64,000 nucleotides of DNA from Loktanella sp. Alg231-35 (GCF_900143545.1 NZ_FREV01000005.1:295463-359462), one strand, 5' to 3'. Positions 9,353-19,239 are shown, counted from the stretch's first letter. Numbers and translations are program-made. The notes: a model not told the origin generated them from the letters alone.

Positions 9353-9386
9353 AAAAACGCCCGTCGTGCGGTTGCACTGACGGGCG
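9353..9386 (-). terminator. Rho-independent terminator downstream of tRNA-Pro
   Basis: On the minus strand an 8-bp GC stem (CGCCCGTC / GACGGGCG) encloses a nested 4-bp GTGC/GCAC stem and is followed directly by TTTTT. It lies 9 bases after the tRNA-Pro CCA end and just before the dcd ribosome-binding site, so it most likely ends the tRNA transcript. Confidence 0.85.
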
Positions 9387-9394
9387 GTTATGTT

Positions 9395-9471
9395 TGGTCG
9401 GGCTAGCAGGACTCGAACCTGCGACCTTCCGTCCCCCAGACGGACGCGCTACCAGGCTGCGCCATAGCCCG
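9395..9471 (-). tRNA. tRNA-Pro (anticodon GGG), CCA encoded
   Basis: A 77-base cloverleaf on the minus strand. The 7-bp acceptor stem CGGGCTA/TAGCCCG, a D-arm, the anticodon stem TCCGT/ACGGA with loop CTGGGGG (anticodon GGG), the T-arm GCAGG-TTCGAGT-CCTGC, discriminator A and a genomically encoded CCA are all present. It reads proline codons CCC and CCU. A strong terminator follows. Confidence 0.97.
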
Positions 9472-9526
9472 ACTGGCCGCGTTCATACCCCAAATGCGCG
9501 CAAGGGCAAGCCCGAAAAGCACTGAT

Positions 9527-10081
9527 TTAGGCCTCCTGCATCCGGGTGCGCAGGTTTTCAAGGCGCGCCAGAAGCGGCGCGATCTGGGCAGCGCGGTCTT
9601 GCAGGGCTGCGGGATCAATCGGCGCACGGCCGATCAGACGGGCAGGCAGATTGGGCAGGCCTGCGGGGGGCAGGGGCAGGTCGATCTTGATCTTGGGCTC
9701 AACCGGTGGGCCGTCCAGCGGAAGATCAGCCTGAGAGGGGACGACAGGTGCGGGTTGCGGCTTGGCTTTGACGGCTATTTCGATGGGCGACAGGTCCGCG
9801 TCACCGGTCATCGAAGGGCCAAGCCCCGCCACATGTTTGACGCCTTTTTCGCGCAACAGCTTTTGGGTGCCTTTGATGGTCAGACCATCTTCGTGCAGCA
9901 ACTTTTTGATTCCGCCCAACAAATCCATGTCGGTAGGGCGATAGTAGCGGCGGCCGCCAGCGCCTTTGACGGGTTTGATCTGGGTGAACTTGCTTTCCCA
10001 AAAGCGCAGCACATGGGTTGGGGTGTCCAACCACTCTGCGACTTCACTGATGGTACGAAAAGCGTCTTTGGCTTTGGCCAT
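9527..10081 (-). CDS. MerR-family transcriptional regulator
   Basis: A 184-residue protein with an N-terminal MerR-type winged helix-turn-helix ([19 protein letters not shown], about residues 11-29, then GGRRYYRP and a coiled dimerisation helix to about 85). The remaining ~100 residues are Pro/Lys/Leu-rich with no effector domain seen, so no inducer can be proposed. It begins 3 bases after ihfA and is the last gene of the rpmF-plsX-fabH-ihfA cluster. This regulator next to ihfA is a conserved arrangement in Rhodobacterales; its targets are unknown. Confidence 0.88.
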   Translation of the reverse strand: MAKAKDAFRTISEVAEWLDTPTHVLRFWESKFTQIKPVKGAGGRRYYRPTDMDLLGGIKKLLHEDGLTIKGTQKLLREKGVKHVAGLGPSMTGDADLSPIEIAVKAKPQPAPVVPSQADLPLDGPPVEPKIKIDLPLPPAGLPNLPARLIGRAPIDPAALQDRAAQIAPLLARLENLRTRMQEA

Positions 10082-10084
10082 GAC

Positions 10085-10387
10085 CTAGCGTTTGTTCCCC
10101 GCCGCCACGCGTTCTTTCATCAAGTGCGACGGGCGGAACGTCAGCACGCGGCGGGGGTGAATTGGGACCTCCTCGCCGGTTTTGGGGTTACGGCCCACGC
10201 GGGCCGCCTTTTCGCGCACCGAGAAGGTGCCAAATGATGAAACTTTTACGGCCTCTCCAGCAACCAGCGCGTCAGACACATGACTGAGCACACTTTCCAC
10301 CAGATCTGCACTATCGTTTCTGGAAAGCCCAACTTGCGAATGAACCGCATCTGCCAGGTCCATCCGCGTTAAAGTCTTATCAGTCAT
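10085..10387 (-). CDS. ihfA: Integration host factor subunit alpha
   Basis: A 100-residue HU/IHF-family DNA-bending protein. The beta-arm segment [20 protein letters not shown] and the RPSHLMKE tail are typical of IHF-alpha, which pairs with IHF-beta to bend DNA sharply at specific sites in recombination, replication and transcription. The ATG at 10387 has GAGGGG upstream; five extra codons upstream are open but unlikely to be used. It lies 100 bases after fabH and 3 bases before the merR-type gene. Confidence 0.96.
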   Translation of the reverse strand: MTDKTLTRMDLADAVHSQVGLSRNDSADLVESVLSHVSDALVAGEAVKVSSFGTFSVREKAARVGRNPKTGEEVPIHPRRVLTFRPSHLMKERVAAGNKR

Positions 10388-10487
10388 CAAAAAACCCCTC
10401 ACAATTAGCGCAGAGCATATGCGCCAGCCAAATTCAGAGTCAATAACAACGGCTTGGCCAATGACGTTAACAATCCGTTTCCAGCGA

Positions 10488-11459
10488 TTACCAGCGGATT
10501 ACCACGGCCCCCCAGGCCAATCCACCGCCGATTGCCTCGGTCACGACAAGATCCCCTTGCTTGATCTGCCCGTTTGCGACCCCCGTTGAGAGCGCCAAGG
10601 GAATCGATGCGGCCGACGTATTGCCGTGATCTTGCACGGTCACGATGACGCGCTCCATCTCAACCCCAAGCTTTTTCGCGGTTGATTGGATGATGCGGAT
10701 ATTGGCCTGATGGGGCACAACCCATGTCACATCGTCAGGGCCCAGCCCGACCTTTTCCAGCGCGGTATCGGCAGTTTTCGCCAGCTTTTCGACAGCGTGA
10801 CGGAATACCTCTTTGCCTTCCATACGCAGCATGCCGGTGTTCTGTGTCGAGACACCGCCATCCACATAAAGCAGGTCCCTATAGCGCCCGTCCGAGTTCA
10901 GATCGGTCGAAAGAATCCCCCGATCTGAGGTATCACCATCGCCTTCTTCGGCTTCGAGAATCAGCGCGCCCGCGCCATCCCCAAAAAGCACGCAGGTCGA
11001 CCGGTCCGTCCAATCCATGATCCGGCTGAATGTCTCGGCACCGATGACCATCACGCGGTCAGCCTGACCGGACATGATCAGTGCGTTGGCATTGGACAGG
11101 GCGTAGACGAAGCCAGCACAAACCGCTTGCACATCAAAGGCATAGCCGCTGGTGTTGCCGATATTGTGCTGCACCATGGTGGCCGCAGAAGGGAATGTCA
11201 GGTCAGCAGTAGAGGTCGCAAGGACAATCGCATCGATGTCTTCGCCTTCCATGCTTGCCATGGCAAGGGCCGCCTTGGCGGCGTTGGTGGCAAGGTCCGA
11301 TGTTGTCTGACCCGGTGCCGCGAAATGCCGACGCTCAATGCCAGAGCGGGCTTTGATCCACTCGTCTGACGTTTCAAGCGTTTTTTCGAATTCGGCGTTT
11401 GGAACTACACGTTCGGGCAGGTAATGACCAACCCCTTTGACGACTGCGCGACGCATCAT
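10488..11459 (-). CDS. fabH: 3-oxoacyl-[acyl-carrier-protein] synthase III
   Basis: A 323-residue ketoacyl-ACP synthase III that condenses acetyl-CoA with malonyl-ACP to start fatty-acid synthesis. The catalytic triad is visible: Cys114 in QAVCAGF, His in VVPHQANIR near 250, and Asn in DHGNTSAAS near 280. The glycine-rich end IGGGLAWGA is also conserved. Two Met codons open the protein and either could be used. It starts 3 bases after the plsX stop, so the pair is almost certainly cotranscribed. Confidence 0.97.
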   Translation of the reverse strand: MMRRAVVKGVGHYLPERVVPNAEFEKTLETSDEWIKARSGIERRHFAAPGQTTSDLATNAAKAALAMASMEGEDIDAIVLATSTADLTFPSAATMVQHNIGNTSGYAFDVQAVCAGFVYALSNANALIMSGQADRVMVIGAETFSRIMDWTDRSTCVLFGDGAGALILEAEEGDGDTSDRGILSTDLNSDGRYRDLLYVDGGVSTQNTGMLRMEGKEVFRHAVEKLAKTADTALEKVGLGPDDVTWVVPHQANIRIIQSTAKKLGVEMERVIVTVQDHGNTSAASIPLALSTGVANGQIKQGDLVVTEAIGGGLAWGAVVIRW

Positions 11460-11461
11460 GC

Positions 11462-12586
11462 CTATTTGCCCGTTTTTGTTTTGAGACCCGCTGTCTCGCT
11501 TTCTTGTCCCGCATCTTGGGCAAGCGAAGCGGCCGATGCAACCCGTGCGGCGAGTTTATCGGAAAATCCGCTTTGCGCGAGGCGATACGCCAAATGCAAT
11601 GCCGCTGCCACGCCTGTGGCGTCAGCCGATCCATGGCTTTTGATCACGGTTTGGTTCAGCCCCAAGAACACACCGCCATTGACCCGACGCGGATCAATCC
11701 GCTTGCGCAGACTGCGCAATGATCCACGGGCGAGCAGGGCACCCAGCATGGACCAAGGGTTCTTGAGCAAGGCGCCGCGCAGAAATTCGCTGATCAGCGT
11801 GGCGGTGCCTTCGCCGGTCTTCAGCGCGACATTTCCGGTAAAGCCGTCGGTCACGATCACATCCACCATATCCGAAGGCAGATCGCCGCCTTCGACAAAA
11901 CCGACATACTCAAAATCACCAATGACAGCCGCATCGGCGATCATTTCGTGGGCGACCTTCAATTCGGCGCGGCCTTTGTGTTCTTCTGTGCCAACATTCA
12001 GCAGGCCAACGCGGGGACGGGCGATATCAAGGCCGTTGCGGGCGTAAGACGCACCCATCAGCGCATAGGTCAGCAAATCATCCTGATCGGCGCGGATGTC
12101 AGCGCCCGCGTCCAGCATTACGTTAAAGCCGGAGGGGTTGCGCGAGGGCCAGAGGCAGGCAATGGCGGGGCGGTTCACACCTTCGGCCTTGCGCAGGCGC
12201 AGCATTGACATGGCCATCAGCCCGCCAGTGTTGCCGCAACTGACCGCAACCGCTGCCTGATTGGCGCGGACGGCCTCGATCGCGGACCACATTGAGGTTT
12301 TCTTGCCGTTGCGCAGCACATGGCTGGGCTTGTCGGTCATTTTGACGACTTCGGCGGCGTCGTGAATCGTCACACGATCAGTGATGCCCTGTTTGGCGAC
12401 AAGCGGTGCAAGCTCTGTCTGAGGGCCGTGCAGAATCGCGTGGGCGTCAGGTTTGTCACTCAGAAACTTCGAAAGGCCCGCAACAACAGTTGCAGGCCCC
12501 TGATCTCCGCCCATGGCGTCAACGGAAAGCACTTGACTGGCAGCATGTCCCTGCATCGGAGCGGTGTCCGTCTGGGGTGTTGTCAT
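11462..12586 (-). CDS. plsX: Phosphate acyltransferase
   Basis: A 374-residue PlsX that makes acyl-phosphate from acyl-ACP, the first step of phospholipid synthesis through PlsY. The SVDAMGGDQGP segment near residue 24 is diagnostic, as are the DAGADIR and GNTGGLMAMSM segments. The ATG at 12586 is chosen because it follows rpmF by 20 bases; the frame is open further upstream across rpmF, which is accidental, and an ATG at 12556 is possible. The rpmF-plsX-fabH order links ribosome and membrane synthesis and is widespread. Confidence 0.96.
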   Translation of the reverse strand: MTTPQTDTAPMQGHAASQVLSVDAMGGDQGPATVVAGLSKFLSDKPDAHAILHGPQTELAPLVAKQGITDRVTIHDAAEVVKMTDKPSHVLRNGKKTSMWSAIEAVRANQAAVAVSCGNTGGLMAMSMLRLRKAEGVNRPAIACLWPSRNPSGFNVMLDAGADIRADQDDLLTYALMGASYARNGLDIARPRVGLLNVGTEEHKGRAELKVAHEMIADAAVIGDFEYVGFVEGGDLPSDMVDVIVTDGFTGNVALKTGEGTATLISEFLRGALLKNPWSMLGALLARGSLRSLRKRIDPRRVNGGVFLGLNQTVIKSHGSADATGVAAALHLAYRLAQSGFSDKLAARVASAASLAQDAGQESETAGLKTKTGK

Positions 12587-12606
12587 GCCAACAGGGCCTT
12601 CAGTGC

Positions 12607-12813
12607 TTAAGCAGCGTCGTCGTCGAGGTCGATTTCGGTAGTGTCTGCGATCACTTCGCGTGTCGCATAATGCCCGCAGGAGGGGCACATGTGGTGAGGG
12701 CGCTTCAGCTCACCACAGTTGTCACACTCGTTGGGGTTTGCCGCGACCAGTGCGTCATGTGCGCGCCGGTTGTTGCGGCGGGATTTGGATACTTTGTTCT
12801 GCTGGACAGCCAT
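12607..12813 (-). CDS. rpmF: 50S ribosomal protein L32
   Basis: A 68-residue large-subunit protein with the L32 start [20 protein letters not shown] and four zinc-ligand cysteines as CDNC and CPSC. An acidic tail (EIDLDDDAA) follows. It is the first gene of the rpmF-plsX-fabH-ihfA-merR cluster on the minus strand, and a possible promoter lies about 110 bases upstream. Confidence 0.98.
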   Translation of the reverse strand: MAVQQNKVSKSRRNNRRAHDALVAANPNECDNCGELKRPHHMCPSCGHYATREVIADTTEIDLDDDAA

Positions 12814-12921
12814 GTCTCAACCCTATGATATAAAGGGCCGTGGCCCAGATTTCTTTCGTGTCTGGCGGGGTCCTACGCCATTGTGGCAGCCCTGTCGAGA
12901 CACGATGTAAAAGAGGCCGCG

Positions 12922-12949
12922 AACATACTGCGATTCCCTTGATGTGCAA
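12922..12949 (-). promoter_or_regulatory. Possible sigma-70 promoter for the rpmF-plsX-fabH cluster
   Basis: On the minus strand TTGCAC (12,949-12,944) and TATGTT (12,927-12,922) are separated by 16 bases in the gap between yceD and rpmF. The match is moderate and the resulting leader would be about 100 bases. Inference only. Confidence 0.3.
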
Positions 12950-12977
12950 CCCTTTTTCGCCTGCGTTGAACGCGCCG

Positions 12978-13535
12978 TCATTCGCCTTTCTTTTCAAGGC
13001 TTTCGCGCAGTGATTGCAGCCCTGCAAAGGGCTTTGCATCCTCATCACGCATCGGGGCCACACCGGGGGCGGCGAACACTGCCTCACCCAGATTGGCATT
13101 TGCGGCGCGTGGATAAAGCGGCAGGGCAAGCGCCAGCGCCTCGATCATGACCTGCGCCAGATCAAGCGTGGCGGGCAGCGGTTCGCGATTTTCATCCGCG
13201 GTCATTTCAACCTCTGACGCATCTGGTTCTTCTACTTCTGCGATATAGGCACGGTTGAGCGGCTCATCGATCCGGGTCGTGACCGGGTCAAGGGTGACCA
13301 CGCAGGCCTGAACCACAGTTGCCCCAAGGATGGCCTGCAACTGCCAATCGGTTTTGCCCTGCGGTGCGAGCGTGCCGACAAAGCGCAGCTTCTTGATGCC
13401 AATGATCCCAAGTTCCGCCGCAACGGCCTTGCGTTCATCGGCCGTGGGCTCAACCGCGAATGTGGTCGCCTTTCGTGTGGCAAGATCAGACAAACGTAAC
13501 TGTGATTTGGGTAGTTGAGGCAAAGCAGCTTCCAT
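12978..13535 (-). CDS. YceD (DUF177) family protein
   Basis: A 185-residue YceD-like protein, a family usually encoded just upstream of rpmF, as here, and implicated in 23S rRNA/large-subunit maturation. The conserved C-A-x-T-x-x-P segment appears as VQACVVTLDPV, followed by the acidic stretch VEEPDASEVEM. The ATG at 13,535 starts MEAALPQLPKS; the long open frame before it overlaps the divergent lipoprotein gene and is not used. Normal length for alphaproteobacteria. The molecular role is only partly known. Confidence 0.88.
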   Translation of the reverse strand: MEAALPQLPKSQLRLSDLATRKATTFAVEPTADERKAVAAELGIIGIKKLRFVGTLAPQGKTDWQLQAILGATVVQACVVTLDPVTTRIDEPLNRAYIAEVEEPDASEVEMTADENREPLPATLDLAQVMIEALALALPLYPRAANANLGEAVFAAPGVAPMRDEDAKPFAGLQSLRESLEKKGE

Positions 13536-13606
13536 TCTTGAACCGGGGCGGGGGGTGCTGTATCGGGGATAAAAGGCGCGCGGCGCCAAGGCAAGAGGGC
13601 GCAGGA

Positions 13607-14083
13607 ATGAGTGTGAAGACAGGCCATTGGCAAAATACCCTGCGTATGTTGGGGATGGTCGCCCTTGTCGGCGCAACAACCGCCTGCACCCCGATTGACC
13701 GTTTTCACGGTTTTATCCCACCCACAGAAGAGATCGAGACGCTACAGGTCGGGCAATCCAGCAAGGATGAAGTGATCGCGCTGTTTGGCACGCCGATTGC
13801 CGATCGCGGTCTGCAGAACAACACGATCTACTATGCCGCCAGCCACTTCCGCAACTTCGGCCCCTATGCGCCCGAGGAAGTGAGCCGCGAAGTTCTGGCG
13901 ATTGATTTCGATGCAAACGATCGGCTGCGCAACGTCGCCAGCTACACGCTGGACGACGGGCGTGTGGTGGTACTTGACCGCCGGGTGACCGAAGACGGCA
14001 TCAACGACGTGACTTTCCTGAGCCAGCTTTTGGGATCACTGGGCCGGATTGATGCAGGTCAGTTGCTGGGTGAAGACGGGTAA
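13607..14083 (+). CDS. bamE: BamE/SmpA-type outer-membrane assembly lipoprotein
   Basis: A 158-residue lipoprotein. The signal peptide ends in a lipobox-like LVGATTAC with the modified cysteine at 27. The SmpA/OmlA-type fold follows, with VGQSSKDEVIALFGTP, a hallmark of BamE, then an YYAASHF strand. BamE is an accessory of the Bam complex that inserts beta-barrel proteins. The C-terminal extension after the domain is longer than in E. coli. It is divergent from yceD with a 71-base gap. The symbol is given by family resemblance. Confidence 0.88.
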   Translation: MSVKTGHWQNTLRMLGMVALVGATTACTPIDRFHGFIPPTEEIETLQVGQSSKDEVIALFGTPIADRGLQNNTIYYAASHFRNFGPYAPEEVSREVLAIDFDANDRLRNVASYTLDDGRVVVLDRRVTEDGINDVTFLSQLLGSLGRIDAGQLLGEDG

Positions 14084-14200
14084 AGTGATGCTGCCGCGGA
14101 AAAGGTAGGGCTCGCTGAGGTTCACTTTGGTCGGGTTAAGGGTCTTTTGTGCGAACAAAACTGCCGTCTGAACTGTGACATTCAATGTCCGTTTTAGGTC

Positions 14201-15064
14201 TTAGTGAGCAGACGGCCGCAGTTGCTCACGTCGGAATATGTAGATGGATGACCCGATGATGATGCAAGCTCCGAGAATCGTATAGCTGTCGGGTCGTTCA
14301 TTGAAGAGAACAAACCCCAAGACGGCTGCGTAAATCAATTTGCTGTACTCGATATTGCCGACAACGCTTGCTTCCCCAAGCCGCAAAGCAAGAACACCGA
14401 CCCACTGCCCCAATGTTGCGAGAACACCCATCGCAAGCAGGAAAACCCACCCAAAGAAATCCGGTGTTACCCATAGCCACATCAATGGGATGCCCGCCAG
14501 AGCACCGACAAACACAGATTGATACACCAGTAAGGTTGCTGTGGATTCAGTCTGCGAGAGTTTCCGAACCGAAGTTACTGCGACCGCTGCACCTGCCGCA
14601 CCAAGCAAGGGGATAAGAGTATTAACGTCGATTAGGCCTTCTACGCCCGGACGCATCACCACGATCACACCGATGAAGCCGACAATGACTGCTCCAATCC
14701 TGTGCGCTCCGACTGGTTCCTTCAGGAAAACCAATGCCAAGAGTGCAACAAACAACACCTGTGCGAACCCAAGCGTGGTTGCCATAGATAAAGGAAGAAC
14801 AGAAACGGCCCAAATTCCGCAGGATAGTGCTGTGAATGCACCGATCAAACGCGCTGCATGTATGCCCGGTCGCTGAGTCTTTAGGCTCTCGGGGAACGAT
14901 TTTGATATGTCAGGCAGCGAAGACAGGAAGACGACCATCTGCCTGAAAAAAAGGATTTGCAGAACATGGTAGTCAACCACAGCCATCTTCGCCATTGCGA
15001 TCACCACTGCAAAAAGCGCGGCAGCGAGTAGCGCCCAGAGAATTCCTTTGGTGTTGTCTGACAT
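14201..15064 (-). CDS. DMT-family (EamA) small-molecule exporter
   Basis: A 287-residue protein with about ten transmembrane helices in two EamA repeats; the second begins near residue 150 (LIPLLGAAGAAVAVTSVRKL). Members export amino acids, nucleosides or other metabolites, and the substrate cannot be told. The ATG at 15,064 starts MSDNTKGILWALLAA; the open frame before it is hydrophilic and not typical. Composition is more AT-rich than in the core genes around it. It is divergent from a small RHH-like protein and a LysE exporter, which together look like an accessory patch. Confidence 0.87.
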   Translation of the reverse strand: MSDNTKGILWALLAAALFAVVIAMAKMAVVDYHVLQILFFRQMVVFLSSLPDISKSFPESLKTQRPGIHAARLIGAFTALSCGIWAVSVLPLSMATTLGFAQVLFVALLALVFLKEPVGAHRIGAVIVGFIGVIVVMRPGVEGLIDVNTLIPLLGAAGAAVAVTSVRKLSQTESTATLLVYQSVFVGALAGIPLMWLWVTPDFFGWVFLLAMGVLATLGQWVGVLALRLGEASVVGNIEYSKLIYAAVLGFVLFNERPDSYTILGACIIIGSSIYIFRREQLRPSAH

Positions 15065-15145
15065 GAAGACGGCCCTTGAATTAGGTAAGGTGCGCCGGTA
15101 CCAAAGTACCAATTCGATGTAAAGGCCAACAATTGGAGTCAAAAA

Positions 15146-15403
15146 ATGACCAAATCCACGAAAAAGGTCGAGCGAGTTCAAACGGGGGTTCGAATTGAAA
15201 AGCGCGTGCTCAAGGTGCTCAAATCCATCGCGGCTCGCAACGAAATGGGTCTGGGTGATCTGATTGAAGGGGTCGTGCTGCATAGCTTTGAAGGCAAACC
15301 ACCCTTTGACGCTGAGACAATGGATTTTATTTCTCAGATGAGAACGGCTTACAACTTAGAGCTTACAGCGGAGGATAGTCATTTGCTGTCCGAGGAAGAA
15401 TGA
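15146..15403 (+). CDS. Small protein with ribbon-helix-helix-like centre (85 aa)
   Basis: An 85-residue protein. The segment TGVRIEKRVLKVLKSIAARN then MGLGDLIEGVVLHS resembles a ribbon-helix-helix strand-helix-helix unit, so DNA binding is possible but unproven. The C-terminus is acidic (LLSEEE). It is followed 1 base later by a LysE-type exporter and is divergent from a DMT exporter, so local regulation of the exporters is an inference worth testing. Confidence 0.7.
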   Translation: MTKSTKKVERVQTGVRIEKRVLKVLKSIAARNEMGLGDLIEGVVLHSFEGKPPFDAETMDFISQMRTAYNLELTAEDSHLLSEEE

Positions 15404-15404
15404 G

Positions 15405-16019
15405 ATGTTTGATTGGAGTTTTGTCGTATTTGTAGGCGCACTTAGTATCGCCGCATTTTCGCCCGGACCCGGTCTTGCCGCGTTGGTCGCAACGGTCCTT
15501 GCAAATGGTGCGCGCAAGTCTGTTTGGTTTTGCGTTGGTATCGTTTTTGGTGATCTGATTTGGCTCGCCCTATCACTCAGTGGGTTAGCCATGATCGCGC
15601 AACAGATGCCGTTTGTGTTTTCTGTCATCAAGTGGGCAGGCGTAATCTATCTGGTCTATCTGGCAATTGGTTTGTGGATGAACACGAAAGATGCTGCTCA
15701 AATTTCAACAAGATCAAGGGAACGAGGTGCATTCGCACGGGTTTTATCTGGGCTTTCGATTACAATGGGCAATCCTAAGGCCATGCTATTCTATCTGGCG
15801 CTGTTGCCGAGCATTGTGACGCCCGAAAGCTTGGATGCTCAAATGGTGGCGGCTTTGTCTGTGGCTGTGATCATTGTCCTCGGCACCGTGTTGGCGGTTT
15901 ACCTATATGCCGCTGATAAAGCGAGGAGTGCGATGACCAGCAGTCAGTCGATCAAAACCTTTAACCGCATTACAGGGACAGCTTTGGGCGGTGCTGCGGC
16001 CTGGATCGCCACCAGATAG
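15405..16019 (+). CDS. LysE/RhtB-family translocator
   Basis: A 204-residue inner-membrane protein with about six hydrophobic segments and the LysE-family FSPGPGLAALVATVLANGAR signature near residues 18-37. Families of this kind export amino acids or homoserine lactones; the substrate is unknown. The ATG at 15,405 begins 1 base after the upstream 85-residue gene, implying coupling. The GNPKAMLFYLALLP motif in the second half is also typical. Confidence 0.9.
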   Translation: MFDWSFVVFVGALSIAAFSPGPGLAALVATVLANGARKSVWFCVGIVFGDLIWLALSLSGLAMIAQQMPFVFSVIKWAGVIYLVYLAIGLWMNTKDAAQISTRSRERGAFARVLSGLSITMGNPKAMLFYLALLPSIVTPESLDAQMVAALSVAVIIVLGTVLAVYLYAADKARSAMTSSQSIKTFNRITGTALGGAAAWIATR

Positions 16020-16106
16020 CTGACATTCGTGCGTCACGCAGCATTCGGGCATGATGGATTCAAACCAACCATTCCCACCACAGTACACGCGCGCAAACCG
16101 CTGTAA

Positions 16107-16499
16107 CTACTCCTCCGCCTCAAATTCCAACGCCACCCCATTGATGCAATACCGTAACCCTGTCGGCTGTGGCCCATCAGGGAAAACATGTCCCAGATGC
16201 GCCTCGCAGCGGTTACAATGCACCTCGGTCCGTTTCATGAAAAAACTGCGGTCCACGGTTTCGCCGACTTGTTCGGCATCGACAGGCTGATAGAAAGACG
16301 GCCATCCGGTGCCGCTTTCGAACTTTGCCCCTTGATCGAATAAGGGTGCACCACAGCACACACACATGTAAGTGCCTGGTTCCTTTGGGAAATCCTCATG
16401 CGTGCCGGCCCGTTCGGTCCCATGTTTGCGCGTGACCTTATAGGCCATATCGGAAAGCTGCGCGCGCCATTCGGCATCTGTTTTGATGATCTTATCCAT
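16107..16499 (-). CDS. msrB: Peptide-methionine (R)-S-oxide reductase
   Basis: A 130-residue MsrB that reduces methionine-R-sulfoxide in oxidised proteins. The zinc cysteines are C46/C49 (CVCC) and C95/C98 (CNRC). The catalytic cysteine is C118 in RYCINGVAL, and GTGWPSFYQP and HLGHVFPDGP are the family's substrate-site motifs. Complete and of normal length. It is divergent from the ABC-F gene with a 146-base gap that should hold both promoters. Confidence 0.97.
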   Translation of the reverse strand: MDKIIKTDAEWRAQLSDMAYKVTRKHGTERAGTHEDFPKEPGTYMCVCCGAPLFDQGAKFESGTGWPSFYQPVDAEQVGETVDRSFFMKRTEVHCNRCEAHLGHVFPDGPQPTGLRYCINGVALEFEAEE

Positions 16500-16645
16500 G
16501 GGTCGTGGTGTCCTTTCTAAGTGCTCTATCCAGAAATAGGGCAGCGTGGCCTATTCTCCAAGAGAAGCTGCCATGACATTCCCGCGACGCTGTTGAAGCA
16601 TTTGACACTCTTGCACACATCGGCGCACTGCCATAGCAGGCGGAT

Positions 16646-18457
16646 ATGGCCAAAGCACCCTTACTCCAGCTCTCTGATATTGCCCTGACATTCGGCGGCG
16701 ACCCTGTGTTCGAGGACCTCTCGTTGGTCATTCAGCCTGGCGACCGTGTGGCCCTTGTGGGGCGTAACGGATCGGGCAAATCGACCCTGATGAAGGTCAT
16801 GGCGGGGCTGGTGCAGGCTGACAGCGGCACGCGTGTGGCCACACCGGGCGTGCAAGTCGGTTACATGGAACAAGACCCGTCGATGGCCGGCTATGCGACC
16901 TTGGGTGACTATGCCGCCAGCGGGCTGGACCCAGAAGAGGCCTATAAGGTCGAGATGGTAGCAGAGGGCCTGAAATTTGACCCCTCAGGTGATGTGAATA
17001 CCGCCTCTGGCGGGGAACGCCGCCGTGCTGCCCTGGCCAAGCTGATGGCCGAAGCGCCGGAACTGATGTTGCTGGATGAGCCGACAAACCACCTAGATAT
17101 CGAAGCGATTGCATGGCTTGAGGCAGAGCTGAAACAAACCCGCGCGGCCTTTGTCCTGATCAGCCACGATCGGGCATTTCTGCGTGCGCTCACCCGTGCC
17201 ACGCTTTGGATCGACCGGGGGCAGGTGCGTCGGGCCGAACAGGGCTTTGAACGGTTCGAAGAATGGCGCGACAAGATCTGGGATGAAGAAGACCAGCAAC
17301 GCCACAAGCTGAACCGCAAGATCAAGGCCGAGGCACGCTGGGCGGTCGAGGGCATCTCGGCCCGCCGCAAGCGTAACCAAGGCCGGGTGCGGGCGTTGCA
17401 AGAATTACGGGCGCAACGGGCCGCACAGATCACGCGGCAAGGCACTGCCGCCATGGCCTTTGACGGGGGCTCAACATCCGGCAAGAAGGTGATGGAGGCC
17501 TTTGGTCTGTCCAAATCCTTTGATGGCAAGTCCATCGTCAAGAACTTTGACCTGACCGTGCAACGCGGTGACCGCATTGCCTTTGTCGGCCCCAACGGGG
17601 TAGGCAAAACAACCCTGATCAACATGTTGCTGGGGCAGGTGGTGCCTGACGCGGGATCCGTGAAACTGGGCACAAACCTTGATATCGCTGTCTTTGACCA
17701 GACCCGTGCAGCACTGAACCTTGATATGTCGCTATGGGAAAACCTTGCCAATGATCCCGAACTAGGGGTGTCGGGCAAGTCTGATCAGGTCATGGTGCGG
17801 GGCACTCCGAAACATGTGGTGGGGTATCTCAAGGACTTCCTCTTTGACGAAGCGCAGGCGCGGGCACCGGTTCGCGCGCTGTCCGGCGGTGAAAAAGCGC
17901 GGCTGCTGCTGGCCCGTCTGATGGCACGGGAAAGCAATCTGCTGGTGCTGGACGAACCGACCAACGATCTGGACATCGAAACGCTGGATCTCTTGCAGGA
18001 TATTCTGGGTGACTACGACGGCACGGTGCTATTGGTCAGCCACGATCGGGATTTTCTGGACCGGGTTGCAACGACAACCATCGCGATGGAAGGCAACGGG
18101 CAGGCGGTGGTCTATGCCGGTGGCTGGACGGACTACCGGACGCAACGCGGTGGCGATTTTGTCGAGGCAAAAACCGCGAGCAAGCCTTTGGCCAAGAAGG
18201 CAAAGCAAGAGGCAAGGAAGGCCGCCACTACGGGCCTGTCCTTTACTGAAAAGCACCGCCTGGAAGAATTACCCGGCGTGATCGACAAGATCACAGCCGA
18301 GATCGGGAAGCTGGAACAATTGTTGGCCGACCCCGCACTTTTCACCGAAAACCCAGTGAAATTCCAAAAGGCGAGCGACGCGCTGGTGGCACGGCAAAAC
18401 ACATTGTCCGACGCCGAAGACGAGTGGTTGATGCTGGAAGAGAAAGCAGCAGGCTAA
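16646..18457 (+). CDS. ABC-F ATPase, Uup-like
   Basis: A 603-residue soluble protein with two ABC ATPase domains and no membrane domain. Walker A motifs are GRNGSGKST near residue 38 and GPNGVGKTT near 317. The signature SGGE motifs and Walker [11 protein letters not shown] and [10 protein letters not shown] follow. The C-terminal ~80 residues are a charged helical extension as in Uup. ABC-F proteins act on the ribosome or in DNA/RNA metabolism rather than in transport. The stop overlaps the stop of the converging SDR gene by 4 bases. Confidence 0.92.
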   Translation: MAKAPLLQLSDIALTFGGDPVFEDLSLVIQPGDRVALVGRNGSGKSTLMKVMAGLVQADSGTRVATPGVQVGYMEQDPSMAGYATLGDYAASGLDPEEAYKVEMVAEGLKFDPSGDVNTASGGERRRAALAKLMAEAPELMLLDEPTNHLDIEAIAWLEAELKQTRAAFVLISHDRAFLRALTRATLWIDRGQVRRAEQGFERFEEWRDKIWDEEDQQRHKLNRKIKAEARWAVEGISARRKRNQGRVRALQELRAQRAAQITRQGTAAMAFDGGSTSGKKVMEAFGLSKSFDGKSIVKNFDLTVQRGDRIAFVGPNGVGKTTLINMLLGQVVPDAGSVKLGTNLDIAVFDQTRAALNLDMSLWENLANDPELGVSGKSDQVMVRGTPKHVVGYLKDFLFDEAQARAPVRALSGGEKARLLLARLMARESNLLVLDEPTNDLDIETLDLLQDILGDYDGTVLLVSHDRDFLDRVATTTIAMEGNGQAVVYAGGWTDYRTQRGGDFVEAKTASKPLAKKAKQEARKAATTGLSFTEKHRLEELPGVIDKITAEIGKLEQLLADPALFTENPVKFQKASDALVARQNTLSDAEDEWLMLEEKAAG

Positions 18458-19170
18458 GGCATCCGCAACGCCCCATCCAACCGGATGGTCGTGCCGTTCA
18501 AGTAGTCACATTCCACAATGAACTGTGCCAATGCGGCAAATTCTGCCGGATCACCCAAACGGGCCGGATAGATCACGTCCTTGGCCAACCCCGCCATGAC
18601 CTCTTCGCCCAGACCTTCCAACATCGGCGTGCGGAAAATTCCCGGTGCGATGGCCATAACGCGGATGCCATTGCGGGCCAGATCGCGGGCCATGGGCAAG
18701 GACAATCCAGCGATGCCCGCCTTTGAGGCGGCATAGGCCGCCTGACCCTTCTGCCCGTCAAAAGCCGCCACAGAGGCGGTATTGATGATCACACCCCCGT
18801 CCTGCATGCGGGCCGCAGCCAGACGGCCCACATTGAAAGTACCAGAGAGGTTGATGCCAATCGTCCGCGCAAAGCTGGCCTGATCATGCGGACCATCGCG
18901 GCCCAGTGTCTTTTCAGTGGTGGCGATACCGGCGCAGTTGACCACCACATTCAACCCGGTGACCCCATCAAATCCGGCGGCCACGCTGGCCTCATCGGTC
19001 ACATCGACCACGGCAAACCCGGCACCAATCTCGGCTGCAAATGCAGCACCCGCCGGATCACGATCAAAGATCGTTACCTGCGCGCCCGCCGCCGCAAAAG
19101 CACGCGCCGTCGCGGCCCCCAAGCCCGACGCGCCACCTGTCACCACTGCAACACCATCGCTTATCTGCAT
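18454..19170 (-). CDS. Short-chain dehydrogenase/reductase, 3-hydroxyacyl-CoA dehydrogenase-like
   Basis: A 238-residue NAD(P)-dependent oxidoreductase. The nucleotide motif TGGASGLG is at residues 11-18 and NCAG at 78-81. The catalytic Ser133, Tyr146 and Lys150 are in TAS and YAASK. Overall it resembles the HSD10/FadB2-type 3-hydroxyacyl-CoA dehydrogenases of fatty-acid breakdown, but the substrate is not certain. It lies downstream of mazG, separated by a GC hairpin and a conserved A-rich leader, and converges on the ABC-F gene. Confidence 0.9.
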   Translation of the reverse strand: MQISDGVAVVTGGASGLGAATARAFAAAGAQVTIFDRDPAGAAFAAEIGAGFAVVDVTDEASVAAGFDGVTGLNVVVNCAGIATTEKTLGRDGPHDQASFARTIGINLSGTFNVGRLAAARMQDGGVIINTASVAAFDGQKGQAAYAASKAGIAGLSLPMARDLARNGIRVMAIAPGIFRTPMLEGLGEEVMAGLAKDVIYPARLGDPAEFAALAQFIVECDYLNGTTIRLDGALRMP

Positions 19171-19178
19171 CTCACCCT

Positions 19179-19239
19179 CATCTTCTTTTGTTCTGAAATA
19201 TCTTCGGGGGGGGCGTCAGGCCGGGGGCAGACAGCCCCC
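19179..19239 (-). repeat. Intercistronic hairpin plus A-rich leader motif (copy b)
   Basis: On the minus strand a GGGGGC/GCCCCC hairpin (19,239-19,223) is followed by CCCCGAAGATATTT and then GAACAAAAGAAGATG just upstream of the SDR start. The same layout, with an identical GAACAAAAGAAGATG, lies at 48,701-48,750 before a cysteine desulfurase. Confidence 0.6.
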
